Of a stretch of 41,341 nt of DNA, positions 35,237 to 41,341 are shown one piece after another (position 1 is the stretch's first letter; every line of letters begins with the position of its first letter). The DNA comes from Planctomicrobium piriforme (GTDB lineage: Bacteria > Planctomycetota > Planctomycetia > Planctomycetales > Planctomycetaceae). The translations under genes were made by a program, and so were the position numbers. The DNA lies in the NCBI GenBank assembly GCA_945860955.1, contig CAMATH010000077.1, positions 1-41,341 of the forward strand, given 5' to 3'. Under the pieces are notes generated by a model that saw only the letters and a program-made list of their open reading frames with translations, had not been told where the DNA came from and searched no databases.

Positions 35237-35328
35237 GTAGGGTGGGTCTCTGACCTGTCCACCCAGAGTGGCGGATTGTGTTCCGCTTCAAGTGCCGCCG
35301 CTCCGGACGGGTCAGAGACCCGTCCTAC
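35237..35328. repeat. 92-bp near-perfect long hairpin
   Basis: GTAGGGTGGGTCTCTGACC and its continuation TGTCC (35237-35260) pair with GGACGGGTCAGAGACCCGTC and CTAC (35305-35328), with 3 mismatches in 24 bp. Inside, AGTGGCGG and CCGCCGCT also pair with one mismatch, leaving a short loop. It lies upstream of the giant gene, about 220 bp from its ATG, and looks like a nonautonomous palindromic element. Confidence 0.7.
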
Positions 35329-35403
35329 GGCGGCCAGTACCCAACGTCTCAATGATTGGGAGGGAGCGTTGCGGGAATCGTCCGTCGTGCAGCGAACGAA
35401 ACA

Positions 35404-35433
35404 ACGTAGGCGGCACTCTCTGAGTGCCGGCCC
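35404..35433. repeat. Palindromic repeat CGGCACTC-TCT-GAGTGCCG
   Basis: Perfect 8-bp arms (35411-35418, 35422-35429) flank TCT. With the lead-in ACGTAGG it matches the sequence at 11720-11750 (ACGTAGCC, CACTCTCCGAGTGC). Two related copies in one window suggest a dispersed repeat family. Confidence 0.6.
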
Positions 35434-35478
35434 CGATGTGCGCCCGATGCGGAAAAATGCGACCTTGGGCCATGAGAC

Positions 35479-36891
35479 TCAATCCGCGACGACTCCCGCT
35501 CGCGCGTTTCTGAGAAGTCGTTTGCGTTCGCTTCGTGACGCCCGTTTCCAGACGGGTGTCTGTCGCAGTTCTTCCTCGGTTCTCCGGATCGGTGGCGAGC
35601 CGTCGACCGCCGGTCGCGGAGTTGTCGGCTCCAATGCGGGCGACGCGTGCGATTCCCGTTCCCGCTGCGATTCGGATTCCGACCAAGTGGCTGGCTCCCG
35701 CTGCGGATTCTGCTGAGGGGGCGGTTTGCGTCTTGGTATCGCGGGAGGATTTCGCCGGTGTGGCTGTTGTCGCGGTGACTGTTGTCGCGGTGACTGTTGT
35801 CGCGGTGACTGTTGTGACGAGGGGGGGCCGGGAGGTGGTGCGCATTCTGTCGCCGCCACTGGGTGAGTGGGGAACAACGCGGGCGCGTCCGGCATTTCGG
35901 CTAAATCTGACAGCGCGGGGACAACGGCGGCGGCGGGTTTTGGAATCGACGGCGCAGAACGGGGATCCTGCCAGTCGGCAATCTCCCACTGGATTCCATT
36001 CTCGGTCATCGAGAATGCCACCGAGGGGGGACGCTGGCACAGTTTATGACAAATGAGGTCGAAGCGGTCAGGATGTGAAGGGTTCTGGTCAATATGCCAG
36101 AGCGCGCCGACCGACTCGACCAGCATGGAGCTGCCGAACGCTTTCGCGAGCGTGACTTTCCCGGCCGACAATCGCGCCGGCAGAACCGTGAGTGGTGTCA
36201 CCAGCAGGATCGCCATGTGGCGTTCGAAGGCCAGCCGGTTGAGCTGATCGAGCAGCGTGCGCAGTTCCGACTCGCGCCATTTCCCAACCTGCCGAGGGAG
36301 GGCTTCGATGACGAGAAGTGAGACCGGTTCGTGTTCTGGTGAACGAGGTATGGTCAGGTGCGCGGGGGGCAGATTCTCCTCAAATTGCCACTGGCGCAAC
36401 AACGGAAAATCAGCCGGCAGGTTGAACGGCCGCTCACACGGATTCCCATCCGGGCCGGCGGGTTCGACGACGCCATTGGTGAGGTGCAACTGGTCGAGCC
36501 GACCGCCAGCCAGCGCGACCAGTCGACCAAAGTCGCGCCGCGGATCGCCTCCAGCGGTCACAACGGCGACCTTTTGCGCGAATTGCTTGCAGTACAGCCC
36601 GGTCGGCGGGCCAAGACCTGGAAACGTGGTGCCGGCGGTGAAGCGGGCGACCAGGTCGGCGACCAACCCCGAGAAATCACTCCCCGAGGGAGTCCCCAAC
36701 ACCGTGACTCTTCCCCGGGGAAGCCATCGCTGCCAGATCCATTTGGGTTCCAAGAGCGACTCTTCGTCGATACTCCAGTCCCGGATTTGGGCCTGCTCAA
36801 TTGTCTCCTGCTGCGCCTCGGAAACGGGCGGGCGTCGTTTCCCCCGACCGCTTCCACCCGGGCCAGATGTGTGAATCACCCGTGAATTCAT
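35479..36891 (-). CDS. RepA-like (AAA_25) ATPase-fold protein with degenerate P-loop
   Basis: A 470-residue protein. Residues about 45-310 have the layout of AAA_25/RepA-like hexameric helicase ATPases: WQRWLPRGRVTVLGTPSGSD at 53-72 where the Walker A should be, LLVIEALPRQVG (192-203) at the Walker B, and AILLVTPLTVLP, then DRFDLICHKLCQRPPSVAFS. The P-loop reads GTPSGSDFS, with no GK[ST], so nucleotide binding is probably lost or changed. The C-terminal third is Pro/Gln/Arg rich, with tandem QQSPR units, and ends in a basic segment (RASRSERKRLLRNARAG). No plasmid or phage gene lies directly beside it. It has a good sigma-70-like promoter 57 bp upstream. Confidence 0.7.
   Translation of the reverse strand: MNSRVIHTSGPGGSGRGKRRPPVSEAQQETIEQAQIRDWSIDEESLLEPKWIWQRWLPRGRVTVLGTPSGSDFSGLVADLVARFTAGTTFPGLGPPTGLYCKQFAQKVAVVTAGGDPRRDFGRLVALAGGRLDQLHLTNGVVEPAGPDGNPCERPFNLPADFPLLRQWQFEENLPPAHLTIPRSPEHEPVSLLVIEALPRQVGKWRESELRTLLDQLNRLAFERHMAILLVTPLTVLPARLSAGKVTLAKAFGSSMLVESVGALWHIDQNPSHPDRFDLICHKLCQRPPSVAFSMTENGIQWEIADWQDPRSAPSIPKPAAAVVPALSDLAEMPDAPALFPTHPVAATECAPPPGPPSSQQSPRQQSPRQQSPRQQPHRRNPPAIPRRKPPPQQNPQREPATWSESESQRERESHASPALEPTTPRPAVDGSPPIRRTEEELRQTPVWKRASRSERKRLLRNARAGVVAD
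35764..35815 (-). repeat. 15-bp tandem repeat coding for QQSPR units
   Basis: CTGTTGTCGCGGTGA is repeated three times (35764-35808), plus a partial copy, and is in frame inside the Pro/Gln-rich part of the RepA-like protein. Copy-number change would alter the protein by five residues without a frameshift. Confidence 0.85.
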
Positions 36892-36947
36892 AGGACACCG
36901 CGTTCGAATCCCCTGGGAGCTGCGTCGATGAAGTACTCATGCGTTTC

Positions 36948-36975
36948 AGTATACGTGTGTATTTATAGAGGTCAA
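36948..36975 (-). promoter_or_regulatory. Sigma-70-like promoter of the RepA-like gene
   Basis: On the minus strand TTGACC (36975-36970) and TATACT (36953-36948) are 16 bp apart; each matches the consensus at 5 of 6 positions. The boxes lie 57 bp and more upstream of the ATG at 36891, in a locally AT-rich stretch that stands out from its GC-rich surroundings. Confidence 0.6.
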
Positions 36976-37032
36976 GTGTAAAGTGGACTTTTTTTCATTT
37001 TTTGGATCGAAGCGGGGTTTGGCGATTCGAAG

Positions 37033-37129
37033 CGGCGAAGAGGCAAAGCCCGGCGATGGCGTTTACTCGCAGTGGAAGTTGCTGGACGCCTGTCGCGACG
37101 ACGCTCTCTTGTCGCGACGACGCTCCTGC
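37033..37129. repeat. Dispersed motif copy and 19-bp tandem repeat
   Basis: CGGCGAAGAGGCAAAGCCC (37033-37051) is another copy of the motif at 11838 and 31076. At 37092-37129 TGTCGCGACGACGCTCYYK appears twice in tandem (19-bp units). The second unit pairs partly with CGTCGCG just downstream. No protein is recognised here. Confidence 0.6.
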
Positions 37130-37195
37130 GGCGTCGCGCCCGACGGCGCAGCCGGCGGCCAGGTCGGTAAACGTGACCCGTTGTTTGACAGTCGC

Positions 37196-37440
37196 ATGCA
37201 CATCCGCAAATGCATGCGAAGGCTCAATGGAACCCGCCAAGCCTACTGCGCACTGTTGGAATCAACACGTACTGCGCGTGGCCCCCGGCAGCGCATCGTC
37301 GCCTGGCTGGGACGCCTCGACCAACACCGCCGACTCGGGATTGAGCAGTCGGCTCAGATGGATCGCGGTAAAAATCCCTCGGGAGACCAACAGCGATCTT
37401 TGTTCGGTGAGGAGTTTCCAGTCCGGAAATTGCAACGAAT
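37196..37440 (+). pseudogene. N-terminal fragment of an insertion sequence transposase
   Basis: In one frame the sequence reads MHIRKCMRRLNGTRQAYCAL, then LESTRTARGPRQRIVAWLG and QQRSLFGEEF. This is the typical start of IS1634/IS4-like transposases, in which a short beta domain precedes the RNase-H-fold catalytic core. After about 80 codons the similarity is lost, and the DDE part is absent. The remnant lies at the border of the broken-gene zone and points to past insertion and deletion. Confidence 0.6.
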
Positions 37441-37472
37441 CCAGTCAGGTTTTCTGACGGCGGGTTTGTCGG

Positions 37473-38585
37473 TTATGCTTCGGCAGTCCCTTCTCCAACC
37501 ACTACGACACGCATTGGCTCCCGGCGAATGTTCGCGATCGCCTCGGCGTCGTTAAACCGAGCGGCGAACACTTCACCGGCAATCGGAGGCGGCAGGCATT
37601 CCCCAAACTTCAGGTTTTCCATCGCATCTTCGCTGGGCGTGGGCACAATCTCATCTCGAATGCGGGAGGCGATCAGCGCCTCAACCTCGGCCAGCTTCAT
37701 GGTCGAGGGAAATCGGACGCAGAGTTTATCCATCCTCGCTTTTGTATTGCCGCCCAGGTGATCCATGACGAGTCTGTTTGCCAGCCCTCCGGCGAACGTC
37801 CACCACTGAACCTCCCCGTTTGGCTGTTGGACCAACATCGTCTGGTCAGGATACGCCCACGGGTAGTCCATACGTATCTCGCCAATCTGCGAAACGGCGC
37901 GCTGCGACCAGAATGGTTCGGTTGTCTCCGCGGCCAACACGCGGCGAATGGCTTGGCATACCCGAAAGCTCAGGAATTGTCCCTCACCGATCCAGCGGGA
38001 TCGCCCTTTCTCGTCGGTGGGTTCAACATGCGCGATGCGACGTTCCCAGTCCAGGCGATTCGTTTTCCAGCTTCTCCCTGCCAGAACGAGGATCGCCGGA
38101 CCGTCCTGTTTTTTGTAGAAGGTCGATTCATGAACGTTGCCGAGTTCTTTCTGTCCGCTGATGACCTGGAACAACGGTGGCGACGTGAACACCGACAGGA
38201 TTTCCAAGAAGTTCTTTCTGCCGTATTCGGCCTCCCCCTCTTGGCCGAAAGAGAGAATGCCGGCGTCCTCAAAAAGAGTGCCGGTGCGGACCAAATGATC
38301 CACGAGCGTCTCGATTTGTTCGCTGGGCATGGCGGCAAAGGCAGGCACGTCGGCCAGCCATTCCACAAAGGCCCGTCGACCGACCCCACGTTCTTGCAGC
38401 ACAAGGGCCATCAACTGTTGGACGAGAATATGGAACGGCTTGGGCGGTGCCTTGACGGATTCGACGAATCCCCGACTCCAAAGGTCCAGTAGCGCCGCTG
38501 CTCGTAGCAAGCCTTCATCGCTCGTCGCCAAGAACAAGCAATTCGATCGTCGCCGTGTGGCCCGCCGTTTCGTTCCCTCGATTCT
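37473..38585 (-). pseudogene. C-terminal remnant of an Lhr-like DEAD/DEAH helicase
   Basis: An open frame of about 370 codons. From SNCLFLATSDEGLLRAAALL on it matches the region of Lhr-type helicases just after motif VI: LWSRGFVESVKAPPKPFHIL, QQLMALVLQERGVGRRAFVE, LSFGQEGEAEYGRKNFLEIL, SVFTSPPLFQVISGQKELG, AGRSWKTNRLDWERRIAHVEP. The two RecA-like helicase domains that should precede it are absent, so no unwinding is possible. The frame opens directly after the TGA of the neighbouring AlbA_2-type fragment and in the same reading frame. A TTG at 38537 or an unseen start could still express it. The frame is clean, so truncation may be recent. Confidence 0.65.
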
Positions 38586-38933
38586 TCATGCGTTTTCTCC
38601 GCTGGTCGGTCGAGGCATCATCCCGTGGACTTCGACAACCCGGTTTCGGCGCAAATCTTGAAGCAAGTTCGTGATGAAGTTCCGCCTCTGATCGTCGTCC
38701 AGAGCATCCGACAGCTTCGCCAGCAACAGCTTGTCCACCACTGTCTCAGTCGCCGCAGCGATTTCCGCCGAGACGACCAGGTTCGGGCGTCGGCCTTCAA
38801 TAAGCTTCTTCGCCTTGAGCGAGCGGAATTCGTCCTCGCTGATCGGTTTGCCTTTCTGCACCTTGTCGAGAGCGATCACATCCAGCAGGGCGAGGTCCGT
38901 CCTTCCCATCAACATTCGGGTGTACCTTTCGTC
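38586..38933 (-). pseudogene. C-terminal remnant of an AlbA_2/Schlafen-type ATP-binding protein
   Basis: The frame reads DERYTRMLMGRTDLALLDVI, ALDKVQKGKPISEDEF, KKLIEGRRPNLVVSAEIAAA, then jumps to VDKLLLAKLSDALDDDQRRN and NLLQDLRRNRVVEV. These are the end of the AlbA_2-HATPase-like proteins and their final winged helix. Between AAAT and VVDK about 40-45 residues usually present (a helix-rich segment before the winged helix) are missing, an internal in-frame deletion. Everything N-terminal (AlbA_2 domain, ATPase) is absent. Proteins of this family occur in defence islands. Confidence 0.55.
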
Positions 38934-39310
38934 GATCGACCGTTCCCGGCAAAAACACCCCAACGTTCGTGAACCGCAGCGAGGTCGGCGTCTCGACGAG
39001 GTTGATTCTCCCGTCTCTCGGTTCGCAGGTGACTGACGATCATTCCGAGAGCCGCCTCGGCCGGTTCCGCCGGGTGGCAGGATCTCCCGAGTCAATCGCG
39101 CAAGAGGCGGCGAAACGCGGCCGCCGATATTCGCACGGGATGCCGACCAGTCGCGCCGCATACGTTGGGCAATCGTCCCGAAGTTCGACGGGCAAGACCT
39201 GAACGCGGCGGGCGGGCGGGAGGTCGGTGGCGTGCAGAGGCCGAAGCTGCTCCCTGATTCCGCATGGACTCAAATTGGTGTACAAAACTCAACAAATCCG
39301 GGGGATGCGC
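38934..39310. other. Non-coding or decayed stretch between remnants
   Basis: About 375 bp with open frames on both strands but no recognisable protein in any. It lies between the AlbA_2-type remnant and the amide hydrolase remnant and is probably fused debris. No promoter, repeat or tRNA-like sequence was recognised. Confidence 0.45.
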
Positions 39311-39316
39311 TGATGG

Positions 39317-39580
39317 GTGGCACTGACCTTCGACCCCAAAGAGCCGAACGTTTCCAGCACCATCTTCCGAACCGTGCAGGACCTGACCGGCGGCCGCTAT
39401 TACTTTGAGAGTACCTACGCCCCCAACGTGGTTTGGATCGACATCACCAAACTCGACTTCAGCAAAAGTCAGCCCGAGAGAGAATTGAAGGTCGAGAAGG
39501 AGATCTTCAAACTCAACGGCGACGTGACCGAAAAACTGGAGAAAGCGCAGCCGTTCGTATTCGGCAGGAATAAACCGTGA
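39317..39580 (+). pseudogene. C-terminal remnant of a linear amide C-N hydrolase
   Basis: About 87 codons that read FDPKEPNVSSTIFRTVQDLT, GGRYYFESTYAPNVVWIDIT and KLDFSKSQPERELKVEKE, the typical end of choloylglycine/penicillin V acylase-like Ntn hydrolases of about 340-370 residues. A stop codon lies just upstream in frame (39311), and the N-terminal catalytic Cys region is absent. It therefore cannot be functional alone. Confidence 0.55.
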
Positions 39581-39834
39581 TGCTCCAGCGAAGCCAGGGT
39601 TGTAACGGCTAACATCCACAAACCGCCCTGTCCCATCGGGAGTGAATTCGCCGCGACGCGCATCGCGAACGCGGGTTGCCTCAGTCGCGGAGCCGTCGCG
39701 TGCCAATTCGGATTCGCCGGATGGCGAGTCCGATCCAGCCAAAACCGGCAGCCACCGTTCACACGATGAACTACGGAGTTCGCCGTGGAACATTTCGGGA
39801 AAATCGGCTGTTGGCTTGTGGGGGGTACTGCCTC

Positions 39835-40293
39835 GTGGCCGTCATCCACAACCAGCAAACCGATACGCTCATTTCCATCTTCAACAGTCCGTTCGGGCCA
39901 GATGTTCTAGTCGTCACCGACAAGCTCGCGGAAGGGATCGACCTGCATCGCTACTGCCGGCATCTGGTTCACTACGAACTCAAACCCAGCCCAATTCGAA
40001 CGGTCCAGCGCAACGGGCGCCTTCGCCGCGTGAATAGTTGGGCGGCGATCACCGGCCAGCCGATTCGCTACGCCTACCCGGCGTTCTACGGAACACGCGA
40101 CCATCGCCTGGTGCAGATCATGAAGAAACGCATCAACAGCTTCTCGCTGCTGCTGGGAGGAGTTCAGGACTTCGATGTCGACGAAGTGGTCGACGCCGCT
40201 GAAAAATGGCGGAACGACGTAATTTCAGCGGCCAAGACTCAGCTTGCGAAGACGACGGGCAGTCTTCGGGCGAACGAATTCATGGTGAAATAG
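39835..40293 (+). pseudogene. C-terminal remnant of an SF2 helicase
   Basis: About 152 codons holding the last helicase motifs: FNSPFGPDVLVVTDKLAEGI for motif V, HLVHYELKPSPIRTVQRNGR (motif VI, QRNGRLRR), then a helical tail (FYGTRDHRLVQIMKKRINSF, LLLGGVQDFDVDEVV). The frame is open upstream to 39676 but loses similarity before about 39835, and motifs I to IV are absent. This pattern resembles SNF2/DEAD-type helicases of phage-defence loci such as DISARM-like or Dpd-like clusters, but no specific system can be named from a fragment. Confidence 0.6.
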
Positions 40294-40369
40294 ACTTGGC
40301 AGAGGGCTGTGAGAGATGGCGTCGACTGCTAACCGTGCGGTCTTGACGCTCCATCGCATCCGCCTTCGC

Positions 40370-41122
40370 TCATGCGAATAGGTCGTTGAATTTGCCGGGA
40401 TCGATCTGGAACATTCGTTCGGCGAATTCGTTTACATAGAACATATCTGGGGTGAAACGCTGAGCCCTGACGCGAATTTCAAACGCCGGATTGCTCGGGT
40501 CGACGGCGAAAAGCACCAGGCCGATTCCGAACAGCATGCAGAGGGCTTCCAGGCGGCTATAATCCTCCTCGGAAATGACCTTCGGCATAACAATGTACGA
40601 CTTTGCGGAGAACAGCCGATATGCCACAGCTTGTCCAAATGCGACCACCGGCTGTTGCGGATCTATCTTGATCTCTGCAGAGATGATCTCCAAGTCGAAT
40701 TTGATTCTGTGTGATGCCAAGGGTTTGTACACACCAACGACGTCTGGAGTACCCCACTTTCGTTGAAGCCCCGCGCCGCCGAGTGATACGGCAATAGTCG
40801 CTTCATCCAATTCCCCCTTCAGCCATTCTGCAAAGGGGTCGTAAAACTCATCTTCGCGGAACTTCGGCAGCGGTGTTGTGGGCGGTGGAATCGGTCCCGG
40901 TCCCGCGCTTGCCGGCAAATACAGTCCGCGGCTTGGCTTGTGTATCTCATTGGGATAGCGTTCGGCAAATCCTGAAAGCGAGCCGTGAACAGTGTTTGGT
41001 GGAGTTTCCGGATTCTCGTCAATGATCTGCTGGACCAGTTGTGAATACCGAATTCCTCCAGGATTCGCAGCTACAATTTGACGTCCTGCATCTCGGATCT
41101 GGGTAACTGACAACTTCGCCAT
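40370..41122 (-). CDS. Putative nuclease: HARE-HTH-like winged helix with PD-(D/E)XK core
   Basis: A 250-residue protein, apparently complete. Residues about 5-70 (VTQIRDAGRQIVAANPGGI, YSQLVQQIIDENPETPPNTV, SRGLYLP) resemble a HARE-HTH winged helix, as in type II restriction enzymes. After a Pro-rich linker (71-86) the C-terminal domain has a restriction-nuclease pattern: WGTPDVVGVY with Asp127, IISAEIKID with Glu150 and Lys152, and FGQAVAYRLFSAKSYIVMP with Gln164 and Tyr168. That is the PD...(D/E)XK...QxxxY order. Function is unknown; a modification-sensing or DNA-cleaving defence role is plausible. No methyltransferase lies in the window. It stands among remnants of defence-type genes and is the only intact gene there. 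Confidence 0.65.
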   Translation of the reverse strand: MAKLSVTQIRDAGRQIVAANPGGIRYSQLVQQIIDENPETPPNTVHGSLSGFAERYPNEIHKPSRGLYLPASAGPGPIPPPTTPLPKFREDEFYDPFAEWLKGELDEATIAVSLGGAGLQRKWGTPDVVGVYKPLASHRIKFDLEIISAEIKIDPQQPVVAFGQAVAYRLFSAKSYIVMPKVISEEDYSRLEALCMLFGIGLVLFAVDPSNPAFEIRVRAQRFTPDMFYVNEFAERMFQIDPGKFNDLFA

Positions 41123-41341
41123 GCAGACACGTGTGGGGTTGGTTTGGATTGGACCAGTGAATCAACAGGGAGAGTGTATTCTCTACTGCAGGCCGTAACT
41201 GCTCAATAACCCCGCGGTCGGCGCGCGGTCCGGCGGCGCTCGTCGCAGGCGTCGATTGAGTGCGCGAGTTTACGGAGGTGGAGAAGTTGCCTCAGGCCGC
41301 TGCCATTATCCGGTCTCGGGTGCGGGGGTCGCAGTCGCTTC

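Noticed and set aside
35535-36056. Plus-strand frame with VAVTVVAVTVV repeats
   Set aside because: It is the reverse-strand reading of the 15-bp repeat in the RepA-like gene, with no start signal.
36898-36925. CGTTCGAATCCCC resembles a tRNA T loop and stem
   Set aside because: The flanking bases do not form a 5-bp T stem or an acceptor stem, so it is not called a tRNA fragment or attachment site.
37092-37129. Two direct repeats considered as the start of a CRISPR array
   Set aside because: There are only two units, directly adjacent with no spacer, so this is a simple tandem repeat.
39092-39793. 233-codon minus-strand frame over the amide hydrolase remnant
   Set aside because: The plus-strand frame has family-specific residues; the minus frame has none.

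Overview
The window (about 60% GC by eye) looks like a chromosomal segment of a Planctomycetota bacterium, probably of the Planctomyces/Schlesneria/Gimesia type. The reasons are a DUF1501 protein with a twin-arginine-like leader, several BamB/PQQ-like beta-propeller proteins, a sugar dehydrogenase-PKD-cytochrome c-carbohydrate-binding fusion, a paired ECF sigma factor and Ser/Thr kinase, BlaI/M56 regulator pairs, and a very large secreted protein with an N-terminal LExRxLL motif and C-terminal dockerin-like repeats. No rRNA gene or CRISPR array was seen.

Layout. (1) 1-4300 is the right part of an integrated genetic element. It has two small excisionase-like helix-turn-helix proteins, a small possible OB-fold protein, a PrimPol-DUF3987 primase/helicase and a TubC-N-like docking-domain protein, all on the plus strand. 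It ends beside the 5' half of a tRNA-Arg(UCU) that breaks off at the anticodon loop, the scar expected of a tRNA-targeted integration. (2) 4600-9100 is housekeeping: ornithine cyclodeaminase-family protein, xylulokinase, a CopD-like membrane protein and a secreted protein of unknown function, with a strong terminator hairpin at 7989-8017. (3) 9400-21400 holds two BamB-like propeller proteins, a SAM methyltransferase, RecQ, a lone SufS-type cysteine desulfurase, the multidomain sugar dehydrogenase and the DUF1501 protein. (4) 21400-28000 is regulatory: a BlaI repressor with an M56 metallopeptidase and two visible operators over its promoter, a lipoprotein gene whose tail is duplicated 1772 bp away, and an HxlR regulator divergent from a QueG-like/SCP2 fusion with a tandem operator between them. 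(5) 28266-31000 is an ECF sigma factor followed by a membrane Ser/Thr kinase with a LamG-like outer domain. (6) 31223-36900 carries the giant secreted protein and a RepA-like (AAA_25) protein that has lost its Walker A lysine, separated by palindromic repeats.

(7) 37000-41341 is an accessory zone that reads as a gene graveyard. It has an N-terminal piece of a transposase, then C-terminal pieces of an Lhr-like helicase, an AlbA_2/Schlafen-type ATP-binding protein, a linear amide C-N hydrolase and a second SF2 helicase. Next to these is one intact gene joining a HARE-HTH-like winged helix to a PD-(D/E)XK nuclease core. That gene is the best candidate here for an undescribed defence-type protein. 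The broken tRNA, the doubled BlaI operator and the duplicated gene tail are the best-supported unusual signals.

All family names come from motif recognition by eye; no database search was made.
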